The translations under genes and the position numbers were made by a program. A DNA stretch of 64,000 nucleotides from Streptomyces griseoaurantiacus (lineage in GTDB: Bacteria; Actinomycetota; Actinomycetes; Streptomycetales; Streptomycetaceae), in the NCBI GenBank assembly GCA_014656015.1, contig BNBP01000007.1, positions 1-64,000 on the forward strand, written 5' to 3'. This document shows, in pieces, positions 1 to 8,269 of the stretch (positions are counted from its first letter, which is position 1; each line of letters begins with the position of its first letter). The notes beneath the pieces were generated by a model that saw only the letters and a program-made list of their open reading frames with translations, made no database searches and was not told where the DNA came from.

Positions 1-55
1 CGTCCCGCTTGAACTCCTCCGTGTACCGCCTGCTGCGGTTGCTCTTGCTTCCCAC
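1..55 (-). CDS. IS3-type transposase OrfA, N-terminal fragment (runs off window)
   Basis: On the minus strand a reading frame opens with GTG at 55 and runs off the left edge. The 18 visible residues include SRRYTEEFKRD, the typical beginning of the helix-turn-helix OrfA protein of IS3-family transposases. A stop lies just upstream in the same frame, so GTG is the earliest possible start; GAGGAAG about 10 bases upstream is a plausible ribosome site. OrfA binds the element's terminal repeats and is normally joined to the OrfB integrase by frameshifting, which cannot be seen here. Whether the element is intact is unknown. The family call is confident for such a short stretch; the exact group is not. 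Confidence 0.6.
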   Translation of the reverse strand, partial: MGSKSNRSRRYTEEFKRD

Positions 56-253
56 CTGGCACTACTTCCTCTGGAACCTCACGTCCCAGTTTCCAGGTGT
101 CCAGCATCGAGGGGAAGCTTCACATGGAGGCACTCTTCCATGTTGCGCCTCCCCAACGCTATGGAGATGTTGACCTCAGTACGGTCTTGTTCTCTGCCGA
201 CGGACGGTGTCCGAAATGACTCAGCGGAGTCCTGTCAGACCTGGTGCTGGCTC

Positions 254-532
254 TCACCAACCCACGTCTGCGCGGCTCACCGCCTGGTACGCAAAGCCGT
301 CCCACTCCTCCAGTAGGCGTGGGACGTCCGGCTGCAGGTGCGCGGCGCCACCGTGGGTCGGGCGATGACGGCGGTGGACGTCCATCGGCGGGTGGCGTCG
401 CTTGGCGTAGGCCGCGAGCGGATCTTCGGCGTTGATGTACGGGACGACACGCGAAGGTTGGTCCGGTGGTCCGGGTCGGCGGTGCTTGGCCATGGGCTTG
501 ATGGTGGCGGAGGCGGGGGCGATATAGACCAT
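254..532 (-). CDS. DUF6087-like small protein
   Basis: A 92-residue frame with a basic N-terminus (MAKHRRPGPPDQP), then EDPLAAYAKRRHPP, HRRHRP, GGAAHLQPDVPRLLEEWDGFAY. The pattern of an acidic-Pro-Leu start, a KRR motif, a His-rich middle and a final EWDGF matches the Streptomyces family I know as DUF6087, of unknown function. The start may be ATG 532 or ATG 493; neither has a clear ribosome site, and the frame stays open further upstream only because of base composition. It lies beside an IS3-type transposase in an otherwise non-coding stretch, so it could be a decaying accessory gene. Confidence 0.5.
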   Translation of the reverse strand: MVYIAPASATIKPMAKHRRPGPPDQPSRVVPYINAEDPLAAYAKRRHPPMDVHRRHRPTHGGAAHLQPDVPRLLEEWDGFAYQAVSRADVGW

Positions 533-940
533 GTTCCATGGGGCGTAGGGCGTTGGGGCCGCCCGGTGTGTGCAGGGTGGCGGTTGCGGGGTGGGCGTCA
601 AGAGCGCCCTTCGGGCGTCGGTTGTGCCGATTTCGCTGCGCTGCACTCCTGACGCTCGTTCACTGCCGGGAGCCGTATGGCCGAGCGACCCGAAGGCGGG
701 GCGGCGGGGTATACGGCGTCCGCCGTCGCGGGTGGCGCTGGTGCGTCGGGTTCTGTCCGGGGGCTGTGCGAGAGGTCGCTTGTGCAGGCCACTTGAGTGG
801 GGAAAACGCAACTTCGACAGGAGCTTTGGGGGCGGCTACCTTCGGCTCGCCGTTGGCCGTTGGCCGTGCGTGTGGTGGGTGTGGCGTAAAGGATCTCTTC
901 CTTTGCGCGCGCCAGACCTGCCCCAGCCAGGGAGGGATGT
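533..940. other. Intergenic stretch without a supported gene
   Basis: About 400 bases with only composition-driven open frames. A short hairpin (GCGCCCTTCGGGCG, near 603-617) and the promoter region of the downstream DUF3291 gene are the only structure I can point to. The open frames crossing it on both strands lack ribosome sites and recognisable protein patterns. Confidence 0.5.
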
Positions 941-1489
941 ATGCCCCAGTTCGCTCTGTACACCTTCGGCGTGCTCAAGGCGCCCCTTGCCGATTCCGGG
1001 GGGCTCACGCGGGAGTTCTACGAGGCGGGGGAGGCCGTGTATCGGGAGGTGCGGGGGGCTCCCGGGTATCTCGGGGATGCCGTGGCGGAGGATGCCGGGC
1101 GGGGCGGGTTGTTCGGGGCGGACTGGGGGGTGTGGGGGGAGTTCGTCGTGCCGGGGTGGTACGGCAAGGGGCGAACGGTGGAGACCACCGCGCTGGCCGC
1201 GACGCTCTCGCTCTGGACCGGTCCGGGGCCGGCCTTCGAGGCGGTCTACACCGGGGTGCACCGTGGGGCGCTCGGCAGGCGGTACGACTGGTTCGAGAGG
1301 ACGGGACATCCGGGCCACGTGTGCTGGTGGGTGCCGGAGAGGGCGATACCCGTCTGGCGGGACGGGGTCACGAGGCTGGAGCACCTGCACGAGCACGGTC
1401 CCGCGCCGCACGCCTTCACCTTCCGCGACTCCTTCGCCCCGGACGGTTCCGCAGTGGAGGGTGTGTCGACCTCGGGGCATCGCCGGTGA
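941..1489 (+). CDS. DUF3291 family protein
   Basis: A 182-residue protein starting MPQFALYTFGVLKAP at an ATG preceded by GGGAGGG. The opening (aa FALYTFG), the middle ADWGVWGEFVVPGWY and the HPGHVCWWVPE segment fit the DUF3291 family, a compact ferredoxin-like fold related to antibiotic-biosynthesis monooxygenase-type proteins and of unknown function. No signal peptide or membrane segment is visible, so it should be cytoplasmic. It stands alone, ahead of a LysE-type exporter on the same strand at a gap of about 170 bases. Function cannot be inferred from the context. Confidence 0.75.
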   Translation: MPQFALYTFGVLKAPLADSGGLTREFYEAGEAVYREVRGAPGYLGDAVAEDAGRGGLFGADWGVWGEFVVPGWYGKGRTVETTALAATLSLWTGPGPAFEAVYTGVHRGALGRRYDWFERTGHPGHVCWWVPERAIPVWRDGVTRLEHLHEHGPAPHAFTFRDSFAPDGSAVEGVSTSGHRR

Positions 1490-1660
1490 GGGTTCGGGGT
1501 GGCGCGGCTGCGAAATTCCGTTGCCGGGGCGGGGTGGCTCGCTGGAGTATCCGGGCATGACCTCGACTGGCGTTCGCCCGCTGCCCATGACCACCTCCGC
1601 CGTCGCGGGGCGCGGTCAGCAGCAGGGCCGTCCCCGGCGGAGGTCGATGCCGTCGCGCGC

Positions 1661-2293
1661 GTGAGCGCGGCCCTGGTCGCGGGGCTCCTCGCCGGTTATG
1701 GCATCGCCATGCCGGTGGGAGCGGTGGCGACCTGGCTGGTCGGGCTCACCGCGCGCACCTCCCCGCGGGTCGGCGTCTTCGCCGCGCTGGGGGTGGCGAC
1801 GGCCGACGGGCTCTACGCGCTGGTCTCGGTGGTGGGAGGCGCCTCGCTCGCGTCCCTGATCGCCCCGATCGCGACTCCCTTGCGCTGGGTTTCGGCCGCC
1901 GTGCTCCTCGTGCTGGCGTGCCGGGGCGCCGCCGCGGCCCTCGCCGGGTACCGCGAGGGGCTTACCGGGGGCGGAAGTCAGCGGGAACCGGCGACTTCCG
2001 GGCGGGCGTACGTCGGGTTCCTCGGGGTCACGCTCCTGAACCCGGTGACCGTCGTCTACTTCACGGCGCTGGTGCTCGCCGCGCCCGGCGGTGCCGTGTC
2101 GCGAGGGTGGGAGAAGGCCGGGTTCGTCCTCGCGGCCTTCGTGGCGTCCGCGAGCTGGCAGTTGCTGCTCGTCGGCGGGGGTGCGCTGCTGGGGCGGGCG
2201 CTCACCGGGCCGCGCGGCCGCCTGTGCACCGCCCTGGTCTCCAGCGCCGTCGTCCTGGGGCTGGCGGTCCGTTCGGTGCTTCCCGCGCCGTGA
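1661..2293 (+). CDS. LysE-family exporter
   Basis: A 210-residue integral membrane protein. The N-terminal segment VAGLLAGYGIAMPVGAVATWLVGLTAR is the typical LysE/RhtB opening, in which GxxxPGP is relaxed to GIAMPVG. The FLGVTLLNPVTVVYFTALVLA segment near residue 115 is the second conserved half, with the NP motif. About six hydrophobic segments can be counted. LysE proteins export amino acids or their analogues using the proton gradient. The frame is open upstream to 1499, but GTG 1661 gives a normal family N-terminus; its ribosome site (GGAGG near 1639) is rather far away, so the start is uncertain. Substrate unknown. Confidence 0.75.
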   Translation: MSAALVAGLLAGYGIAMPVGAVATWLVGLTARTSPRVGVFAALGVATADGLYALVSVVGGASLASLIAPIATPLRWVSAAVLLVLACRGAAAALAGYREGLTGGGSQREPATSGRAYVGFLGVTLLNPVTVVYFTALVLAAPGGAVSRGWEKAGFVLAAFVASASWQLLLVGGGALLGRALTGPRGRLCTALVSSAVVLGLAVRSVLPAP

Positions 2294-2408
2294 GGGTGAT
2301 CATGGCCGGTTGCGGTCCCTCGGTCTGCCGCCGCGCGGTTCCCCGAGCAATGATTGAACGGTCAACCACTAAAGGTCGGGGCGGCCGCCGACGAGCAGGG
2401 AGACCCGC

Positions 2409-2900
2409 ATGAGCATGCCTCTGGTGCGCAATCCGGGCGAGGGCACCACCTACACGTACTACGACACCGTGCAGGAACAGGTCGTGTCGCACACCGAGAC
2501 GGGTGGCGCCGTGACCGTGGCGCGGCTGGTGATGCGGCAGCAGGACGCGCCGCCCCTGCACAGCCACAGCCGGGAGGACGAGAGCTGGGTCGTCCTCGCC
2601 GGCCGGGTGCGGTTCTGGGTCGGCTCGACCTCGCTCGACGAGTGCGAGGTCCACGAGGCCGTGGAGGGGGCCTACGTCTTCGGGCCCCGGTTCGTGCCCC
2701 ACACCTTCCAGCCGATCACCGAGACGGCGCAGGTGCTGGTCATCAACAACCCCGGCGCCGTCGAGGAGTACTTCCGGTCCGTCGGTGCCGCCGACGGGCG
2801 CCGCGACGAGGACCACGTGGACATGCTGACCCGGTACGGGTTGACGCTGTTCGGCCCGCCGCCCGTGCCGAAGGGCGACCCCCGGCACCCGGAGCGGTGA
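2409..2900 (+). CDS. Cupin domain protein
   Basis: A 163-residue protein with a single cupin domain. The first metal-binding motif is HSHSREDESWVVLAGRVRFW (residues about 55-74), giving two His and one Glu, and the second is FVPHTFQPI with its His near residue 97. A GGGAG ribosome site lies before ATG 2409. Proteins of this size are small beta-barrel metal-binding enzymes or sensors of varied function (dioxygenases, isomerases), so the substrate is not predictable. It is preceded by 115 non-coding bases and followed by a convergent SEC-C protein gene. Confidence 0.8.
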   Translation: MSMPLVRNPGEGTTYTYYDTVQEQVVSHTETGGAVTVARLVMRQQDAPPLHSHSREDESWVVLAGRVRFWVGSTSLDECEVHEAVEGAYVFGPRFVPHTFQPITETAQVLVINNPGAVEEYFRSVGAADGRRDEDHVDMLTRYGLTLFGPPPVPKGDPRHPER

Positions 2901-2976
2901 CCGGCAATCGGTGACCGGTGCGCCAACTGGTGAGCGGCGATCGGTGACCGGCCGGCCCGCCGCCCGCCCGCTGCCG

Positions 2977-4023
2977 CTACGCCTCGCCCCCGTGGCACGT
3001 CTCGTACGGCGCGTCCGAGCCGCACCAGCAGGCCGTGCCGTGCTGCGGGGGCCACTGCCGCGCCCGGCCGCGCGCCGCCAGGGTCGTCGCGTACTGGGGG
3101 AGCAGGGCCGGGTCCGAGGGGGAGGACGCCTCGGAGGCGGCGAAGGCCTCGTAGGAGGGGACCGTGCCGGTGACGATGCCCAGGTTGGGGGTGCCGGAGG
3201 CGGCGAGTTCGCGCAGCGAGCGCTCCGTCGTCGCCAGGTGCTCCTCGTGCGAGGGGTACTCCGTCTCCAGCGTCGGGTAGGCCGCGAGGAGTTCGGTCAG
3301 TTCCTCCTTCGGCCAGTGCAGCACCGCCACCGGGAACGGGCGGGACAGCGCCTGGCGGAACGCGCCCAGCTCCGCGCGCAGCCGGGAGATCTCCGCCTGC
3401 AGCTCCGCCGGGTTGTCCGAGCCGAGGGACCAGACCCGCTTGGGGTCGTGCAACTCGTCGAGGGAGACGGGGAGGTTGTGCAGGGTGTCCGCCAGCAGGT
3501 CCCAGTCGTCGTGCGCCGCGCCCAGCATGCGGCGCACCCGGTGGCGGCCGAAGAGGAGGGCGTGCGTGGACTGCGGCGGCTGCGCCTCGCCCGCGATCAG
3601 CAGTGTGGCGCCCTCGCTGAACGTCTCCTGGGCCGCCTGAAGTTCGTCGTGCTGCTCCAGGGCCTCCGCGACGATCACCCAGGCGGCGGGGTCGCGCGGG
3701 CCGGCCGCGCGGACGCCGTCGATGATGGCGCGGGCCTCGGCCTCGTGGCCGTACTCCCACAGGTTCGACGCCTTCAGGGCGCGCACGAGGTGGGGGTTCT
3801 CCAGGGGGTGGGAGGAGGCGAGCAGGCGATCGTAGAGCGCGGTGGCGGCGGGGCGGTCGCCGGACAACTCCCGGTGGGCCGCGGCCTGCAGCAGCAGGGC
3901 CTCGGCGTCCTCGGGGTACAGGCCGGCGGTCCGCTCCAGGCGGGCCGCCTCCGTGGGGTGGTCGACGTTTTCGGCAGGCGTGTCGGGGCGCATGCGGAAC
4001 ACGGTACTGCCGGTCGCCGACAT
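2977..4023 (-). CDS. SEC-C motif protein with helical repeats
   Basis: A 348-residue cytoplasmic protein. Residues about 20-130 look like helical TPR-type repeats (EDAEALLLQAAAHRELSGD, EYGHEAEARAII). The last 20 residues carry the SEC-C zinc motif ACWCGSDAPYETCHG, in which three Cys and one His would bind zinc as at the C-terminus of SecA. The family occurs widely in actinobacteria and has no assigned reaction. No clear ribosome site precedes ATG 4023; ATG 3993 is an alternative start. It follows the MFS exporter gene on the same strand at 80 bases and may be read with it. Confidence 0.75.
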   Translation of the reverse strand: MSATGSTVFRMRPDTPAENVDHPTEAARLERTAGLYPEDAEALLLQAAAHRELSGDRPAATALYDRLLASSHPLENPHLVRALKASNLWEYGHEAEARAIIDGVRAAGPRDPAAWVIVAEALEQHDELQAAQETFSEGATLLIAGEAQPPQSTHALLFGRHRVRRMLGAAHDDWDLLADTLHNLPVSLDELHDPKRVWSLGSDNPAELQAEISRLRAELGAFRQALSRPFPVAVLHWPKEELTELLAAYPTLETEYPSHEEHLATTERSLRELAASGTPNLGIVTGTVPSYEAFAASEASSPSDPALLPQYATTLAARGRARQWPPQHGTACWCGSDAPYETCHGGEA

Positions 4024-4104
4024 TGGGAGAGGGGCGGTGGGGGTTCGTCCCCGCCGCCCCGGGGCCCTTTCGGGCTCGCGCCGGGCGGTCCACTGCCGGG
4101 CGGT

Positions 4105-5514
4105 CTACTTCAGCGCCGCCACCGTCACCGCGCCCGCGCCCGCCAGGGCGATCGAGACCAGCATCGCCACGTTCGCCCCGTGGGACAGCGAGCCGGAGGA
4201 GGTGACCAGGGCGATGGTCAGGGCGACGCCCGCGCAGGAACCTATGTAGCGGAAGGTCTGCTGGGCGCCGGAACCCATGGCCGCGCGCTCCGGGGGGACG
4301 GAGTCGACCGAGACCAGGGGGAGCGCGGCGTTGAGCAGGCCGCTGCCCACGCCGCTCACCACGAGGCCGGGCAGCAGACGGTGCCAGGAACCCGCGCCGA
4401 ACGCGCCCAGCATCGTCAGGACGCCGATCGCGTGCAGAAGGAAGCCGAGGGCGAGCTGGTGGCGGGCCGCGACCCGGCCCGCGAGCCGCTTCGCCTGGAG
4501 CGCCACCGCGAAGGACAGCCCGGACCAGAGCAGGACCAGCCACGCCGAGTCCAGCACCGACAGGCCCATGCCGCCCTGGAGCAGCGCGGGCAGGTAGCTG
4601 AACATGCCGATCACCGACAGGCCCGTGAACAGCCCGGCCGCCGACGAGCCGAGGAAGCGCGGCCGGCGCAGCAGCGACAGGTCGATCATCGGCTTGCGGG
4701 AGCGGTGTTCGATCAGCGCGAAGCCGGCGAGCAGTACGACGGTCGCGGCCAGCAGCAGCCACACCGGCGCGCGCAGCCAGCCTTCGCGGCCCAGGGTGAG
4801 CGCGGCGACAAGGGCGACCAGGGCGAGGCTGAAGACGGCGGCGCCGGCAAGGTCCGGGCGGCCGCCGCGCGGGGCCCGGGACTCGGTGAGGATGCGGGTG
4901 CCGAGGGCGGCGATCAGCAGCGCGACGGCGCCGAGGACGCCGTAGACGAGCCGCCAGCCGGGCAGCGCGCCGGCGAGCAGCGGGCCGAGCGCGATGCCGC
5001 CGCTGACGAACGCGCCCCACACGCCCGTCGCGTGCAGCCGTTCGCGCGCGGTCGGGAAGGCGTGCACGAGGAGGCCGAGGCTGCTGGCGAGGAGGGCGGC
5101 GCTGGCCGCGCCCTGGGCCACCCGGGCCAGCGTGAACAGCCAGGTGGAACCGGCGAGCGCGCCGAGCACGGTGGTGATACCGAGGGCCAGGGTGCCGGCC
5201 AGGAAGACCCGGCGGCGGCCGTAGTCGTCGGCCAGGCTGCCCGCGACCAGCAGCAGCGCGGCGAGGCCGAGCGGGGTGCCGTTGAGCAGCCACGCCTGTG
5301 CCGACAGGGGGGTGTGCAGGGCGGCGGCGGTGCCGGGCAGCGTCACCATCGGCACGGTGTAGGTCATCAGCGCGACGGCGGTGGCCGCGCTGGTCACGGC
5401 CAGCGTGGCGGCCGGACGCGGGGGCGCGGGAGCCGGGGGAGCCGAGGGGGTGTGACGGACGGCGGTGGGCGCCGATTCCACCGCGCCGGACGCGGAGTGG
5501 TCCAACTGTGGCAT
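4105..5514 (-). CDS. MFS multidrug-type transporter
   Basis: A 469-residue membrane transporter with about 12-14 hydrophobic segments. Motif A is GSLADDYGRRRVFLAG between helices 2 and 3, and GLGLLVHAF, GPLLAGALPGWRLVY (motif C-like) follow. This is the layout of the major facilitator drug exporters driven by protons. The start at ATG 5514 is chosen because AGGACAGG lies six bases upstream; the frame continues upstream without a ribosome site. It is divergent from an HxlR-type regulator with two palindromic operators between, the usual layout for a drug-responsive pump. Substrate unknown. Confidence 0.85.
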   Translation of the reverse strand: MPQLDHSASGAVESAPTAVRHTPSAPPAPAPPRPAATLAVTSAATAVALMTYTVPMVTLPGTAAALHTPLSAQAWLLNGTPLGLAALLLVAGSLADDYGRRRVFLAGTLALGITTVLGALAGSTWLFTLARVAQGAASAALLASSLGLLVHAFPTARERLHATGVWGAFVSGGIALGPLLAGALPGWRLVYGVLGAVALLIAALGTRILTESRAPRGGRPDLAGAAVFSLALVALVAALTLGREGWLRAPVWLLLAATVVLLAGFALIEHRSRKPMIDLSLLRRPRFLGSSAAGLFTGLSVIGMFSYLPALLQGGMGLSVLDSAWLVLLWSGLSFAVALQAKRLAGRVAARHQLALGFLLHAIGVLTMLGAFGAGSWHRLLPGLVVSGVGSGLLNAALPLVSVDSVPPERAAMGSGAQQTFRYIGSCAGVALTIALVTSSGSLSHGANVAMLVSIALAGAGAVTVAALK

Positions 5515-5574
5515 GACGACCTGTCCTTCGTTGCGAGGGTCGTGGGCTCGGCGCACTCACGCGGCGATGGGTGA

Positions 5575-5589
5575 GTTCGATGACCGAAC
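5575..5589. promoter_or_regulatory. Palindromic operator 1 between MFS and HxlR genes
   Basis: GTTCGATGACCGAAC has perfect 5-bp arms (GTTCG/CGAAC) around a 5-base spacer. A second copy of the same arms and spacing lies at 5619-5635. It is placed to cover the promoter of the MFS gene. Binding by the adjacent HxlR protein is inferred from position and from the shared GTTCG-N5-CGAAC pattern. Confidence 0.6.
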
Positions 5590-5618
5590 CTTCGATGTCC
5601 GCGACCCTAACACGGGTT

Positions 5619-5635
5619 GGTTCGTTCATCGAACC
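5619..5635. promoter_or_regulatory. Palindromic operator 2 upstream of HxlR gene
   Basis: GGTTCGTTCATCGAACC has perfect 6-bp arms around TTCAT and includes GTTCG-N5-CGAAC as in operator 1, 45 bases away centre to centre. TACAGT at 5654-5659 could be a -10 element giving a transcript that starts at or near the ATG at 5666 (leaderless). The palindrome would then overlap the -35 position, which fits autorepression. Confidence 0.6.
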
Positions 5636-5665
5636 AAGGAAGGGAAAAGTGGTTACAGTGGAGTC

Positions 5666-6217
5666 ATGGCACTGGGCAAGGACTACGCGACGCAGGACTG
5701 CTCCATCGCCGGGGCGCTCGAGGTCGTCGGCGAGCGGTGGACGCTGCTGCTCGTGCGCGACGCGTTCTACGGCGTGCGGCGGTACAACGACTTCCTCGTC
5801 CACCTCGGCATCCCGCGGGCCGTCCTCGCCACGCGACTGCAGACACTCACCGCCCACGGCATCCTCGAGAAGCGGCGCTACCAGCAGTCGCCGCCGCGCG
5901 AGGAGTACGTGCTCACCGAAGCCGGCCTCGCGCTGTGGCCCGTGGTGCGGTCGCTCGGCCTGTGGGGACGGCAGCACGTCACGCTGAGCCAGCGGCGGAT
6001 CATGCGGCACGCCGTGTGCGGCACCGACCAGGAGCTCGGCCCCTACGGCGAGTGCCCCGCCTGCGGGATCGTCGTCCCGGTCGGGGACGTCGTGATGCTC
6101 CCCGGACCCGGCCTGGACCCGAACCCCGACAATCCGGTCAGCCGCGCCCTGCTCGCCCCCCGGCGGCTCCTGGAACCCCTCATCACGGAGCCCGCGACGG
6201 CCGGCGATCGGGTATAA
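5666..6217 (+). CDS. HxlR-family transcriptional regulator
   Basis: A 183-residue protein whose residues about 10-105 form an HxlR-type winged helix: CSIAGALEVVGERWTLLLVRD, then a segment (RRYNDFLVHLGIPRAVLATRL) that acts as the recognition helix, and EKRRYQ...EYVLTEAGLAL as the wing. The C-terminal part contains CGTDQELGPYGECPACG, a Cys cluster that could bind zinc. It is divergent from an MFS exporter and likely controls it. ATG 5666 has only GGAG two bases away, which is too close, so a leaderless transcript is likely. The ligand is unknown. Confidence 0.85.
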   Translation: MALGKDYATQDCSIAGALEVVGERWTLLLVRDAFYGVRRYNDFLVHLGIPRAVLATRLQTLTAHGILEKRRYQQSPPREEYVLTEAGLALWPVVRSLGLWGRQHVTLSQRRIMRHAVCGTDQELGPYGECPACGIVVPVGDVVMLPGPGLDPNPDNPVSRALLAPRRLLEPLITEPATAGDRV

Positions 6218-6260
6218 CGGCAACCGGAACACGTGAGCGAACGGGAGAGGGAGGGGCCTC

Positions 6261-6578
6261 GTGGTGACTCGCACCCCGGCGCGTCCGCGGCCCTCCACCG
6301 TGCTGCTGTTCCTCGTGCTCCTCCAGATCGCCGTGCTCGACGCCGGCGGTCTGTCCGCCGGCATCGCTTTCGCCGCCACCGCCACCGCGGTCGGCGCCGC
6401 CCTCCTCGCCTGCGCGGTCCTCACCGCGCGCTGCGCGCCCGCCGTGCCGCCCACCCGGGTGCGCACCGCGCTGCGCGACCGCGCGCGCCGCACGGCGTTC
6501 CTGCCGCAACGGGACCCCGACGCCGCCGGGCGCACCCGGCCCCGGGCCCCCGGGCACGCCCTCCCGGCGACCGTGTAG
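6261..6578 (+). CDS. DUF6412 small membrane protein
   Basis: A 105-residue protein with two hydrophobic stretches (STVLLFLVLLQIAVLDAGGL and AFAATATAVGAALLACAVL, residues about 12-58) and an Arg/Pro-rich cytoplasmic-looking tail. I recognise the pattern as DUF6412, which in Streptomyces sits directly before a YidC-like gene, as here. The start is the first of two GTG codons (6261/6264) after GGGAGAGGGAGGGG. The tight pairing with the insertase gene 115 bases downstream suggests a role in membrane protein insertion or assembly, but that is inference. Confidence 0.65.
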   Translation: MVTRTPARPRPSTVLLFLVLLQIAVLDAGGLSAGIAFAATATAVGAALLACAVLTARCAPAVPPTRVRTALRDRARRTAFLPQRDPDAAGRTRPRAPGHALPATV

Positions 6579-6693
6579 GGAGTCCCGAGCCCGCCCCGGC
6601 ACCTGGTGCCCGGGTCCGCCGTGCCCCCACGCGGGTCGTCATGCCGACACGCACGTCACATCCGGCACGACGAGAGCCCCGGAGGGTTCCCCC

Positions 6694-7536
6694 ATGTCCG
6701 CGGTCACATCCCTGGCCCCTGCCGCATCCCCCGTCCCTGTCCCGTCCGGTTCCGGGTCCGCCGTCCTGGCGGGCCCCCTGTCCGGCCCCCTGTCCGTCGT
6801 CGCGGAGGTCGTCGAGAACTTCGCCGACCTGCTCCAGCCGCTGTTCCACGGGTCGGCCGCGGCCGCCGCCGTCGTCCTTTTCACCGCGCTCGTACGACTC
6901 CTCGTCCACCCGCTGTCCCGGGCCGCCGCACGCGGGCAGAAGGCCGGGGCCGCGCTGCGGCCGCGCATCGCCGAACTGCGCGAGCGGCACCGCGACGACC
7001 CGAGGAAGTTGCAGGAGGCGGTGCTCGAACTGCACGCCCGCGAACGGGTCTCACCGCTCGGCGGCTGCCTGCCCAGCCTGCTCCAGGCGCCCGCCTTCCT
7101 CCTCCTCTACCACCTGTTCTCCAGCTCCTCCCTCGGCGACGGCCCGAACGGACTGCTGCACCACCGGCTGCTGGCCGCCCCGCTCGGCGGACGCTGGGCC
7201 GACGCCCTCGGACACGGCGGGCCCTTCGGGGCGCAGGGACTCGTGTACCTCGCGCTGTTCGCCCTCGTCGGCGTGGTCGCCACGTTCAGCTGCCGACGCA
7301 CCAGGCGCGGCATGGCGGCGGCCGCGCCCGCCGGGGCCGGCCCCGGCGCCGGACCGGCGGCCGGCGCGCTCGGCGCGGTGACCCGGGTGACGCCCTTCCT
7401 GCCCTACTTCACCCTCGTCACCGTCGCCCTCGTCCCGCTGGCCGCCGCGCTGTACGTGGTGACCAGCGCGGCCTGGACGGCGGCGGAACGGGCGGTGCTG
7501 TACCGGGAGGCGTCGGGGGAGCCGTCCCGGGTCTGA
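6694..7536 (+). CDS. YidC/Oxa1-type membrane insertase (second copy type)
   Basis: A 280-residue integral membrane protein of the YidC/Oxa1/Alb3 family. After a Pro/Ser-rich N-terminus come VVLFTALVRLLVHPLSRAAARGQKA (residues 54-78, with the conserved Arg of the hydrophilic groove), the helical hairpin RPRIAELRERHRDDPRKLQ, and PLGGCLPSLLQAPAFLLLYHL with the usual Gly-Cys-Leu-Pro. The family inserts small membrane proteins with or without SecYEG. It lacks the rnpA/jag neighbours of the main yidC, so it is probably a second paralogue. GGAGGG stands 8 bases before the ATG. The gene follows a DUF6412 gene and is probably co-transcribed with it. Confidence 0.85.
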   Translation: MSAVTSLAPAASPVPVPSGSGSAVLAGPLSGPLSVVAEVVENFADLLQPLFHGSAAAAAVVLFTALVRLLVHPLSRAAARGQKAGAALRPRIAELRERHRDDPRKLQEAVLELHARERVSPLGGCLPSLLQAPAFLLLYHLFSSSSLGDGPNGLLHHRLLAAPLGGRWADALGHGGPFGAQGLVYLALFALVGVVATFSCRRTRRGMAAAAPAGAGPGAGPAAGALGAVTRVTPFLPYFTLVTVALVPLAAALYVVTSAAWTAAERAVLYREASGEPSRV

Positions 7537-7654
7537 GCGGACGAGGAGCGGGACGTCGGGTCGTGGGACGCGGCCCGGCGTGACCTGGGCGCCGAGCGTA
7601 TCGTTGTACCGCGCGACTGCCCGCGTTCCCGCGGGAGCGGGGAGGAGCGCCACA

Positions 7655-8269
7655 GTGACTGTTCTCGATGACAGGACTGCGATGGCCGAGCAGAGCGACG
7701 AGCGCACGCTGGACATGATGTTCGAGTGGCTCGAGCCGACCCCCGAGGGATACAAGGTCGAGATCGTCCGGGGGGCCGTCCACATGTCGCCGCAGCGGGA
7801 CAACCACTGGGACATCATCCTGGACATCGTCGAGCAGTTGCGGGCGCGGTATCCGCGGCAGCGCGTGAAGTCCGACGTCCGGATCGACTATCCCGGCCGT
7901 CTCAACGGCTTCGCCTCCGACGTCGTCGCCCTCAAGGACGGTGCGGTCAAGGACGGCAAGGGGCGCTGGCGCCACCAGGACGTCGAGTTCGTGGCAGAGG
8001 TCATCTCCAAGGACACGGCGGCCAATGACTACGGCCCCAAGCGGGAGACGTACGCGGTGGCCGGCGTGCCGGTGTACCTGATCGTCGATCCGTACACCGG
8101 CGAGTGGCACCTGCATACGCTGCCCAAGGACGGCGAGTACCGCGCGAGCCTGACCTCCGACTTCGGCGACCCGGTCGACCTGACCCGGACACCGGTCGGC
8201 ATCAAACTCACGACGGACGACTTCCTCCGCGAAGGCGGGGAGGGCGGGGAAGCCGCGCCTACAGCGTGA
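7655..8269 (+). CDS. Uma2-family (DUF820) restriction-like nuclease
   Basis: A 204-residue protein of the Uma2/DUF820 family, which has the PD-(D/E)XK nuclease fold. Visible core: RLNGFASDVVAL (Asp), VEFVAEVISKDTAANDYGPKR (Glu and following Lys) and ETYAVAGVPVYLIVDPYTG. Uma2 proteins are abundant in cyanobacteria and actinobacteria and their substrate is not established. GTG 7655 is chosen as start because GGAGG ends 9 bases before it; ATG 7682 is the alternative. Its last 11 bases overlap the end of the convergent oxidoreductase gene. Confidence 0.8.
   Translation: MTVLDDRTAMAEQSDERTLDMMFEWLEPTPEGYKVEIVRGAVHMSPQRDNHWDIILDIVEQLRARYPRQRVKSDVRIDYPGRLNGFASDVVALKDGAVKDGKGRWRHQDVEFVAEVISKDTAANDYGPKRETYAVAGVPVYLIVDPYTGEWHLHTLPKDGEYRASLTSDFGDPVDLTRTPVGIKLTTDDFLREGGEGGEAAPTA

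Noticed and set aside
56-180. Terminal inverted repeat of the IS3-type element
   Set aside because: Short inverted pieces (CTGGAAC/GTTTCCAG) are present, but without the other end of the element the terminus cannot be fixed.
2354-2365. TTGAACGGTCAA as operator before the cupin gene
   Set aside because: The arms are only four bases (TTGA/TCAA) and no regulator is adjacent, so chance is likely.
2672-6535. A 1287-codon minus-strand open frame, and an 887-codon plus-strand frame at 2911-5574
   Set aside because: They cross the SEC-C, MFS and HxlR genes in other frames, are Arg/Ala/Gly-rich without domains, and result from high GC at third positions.
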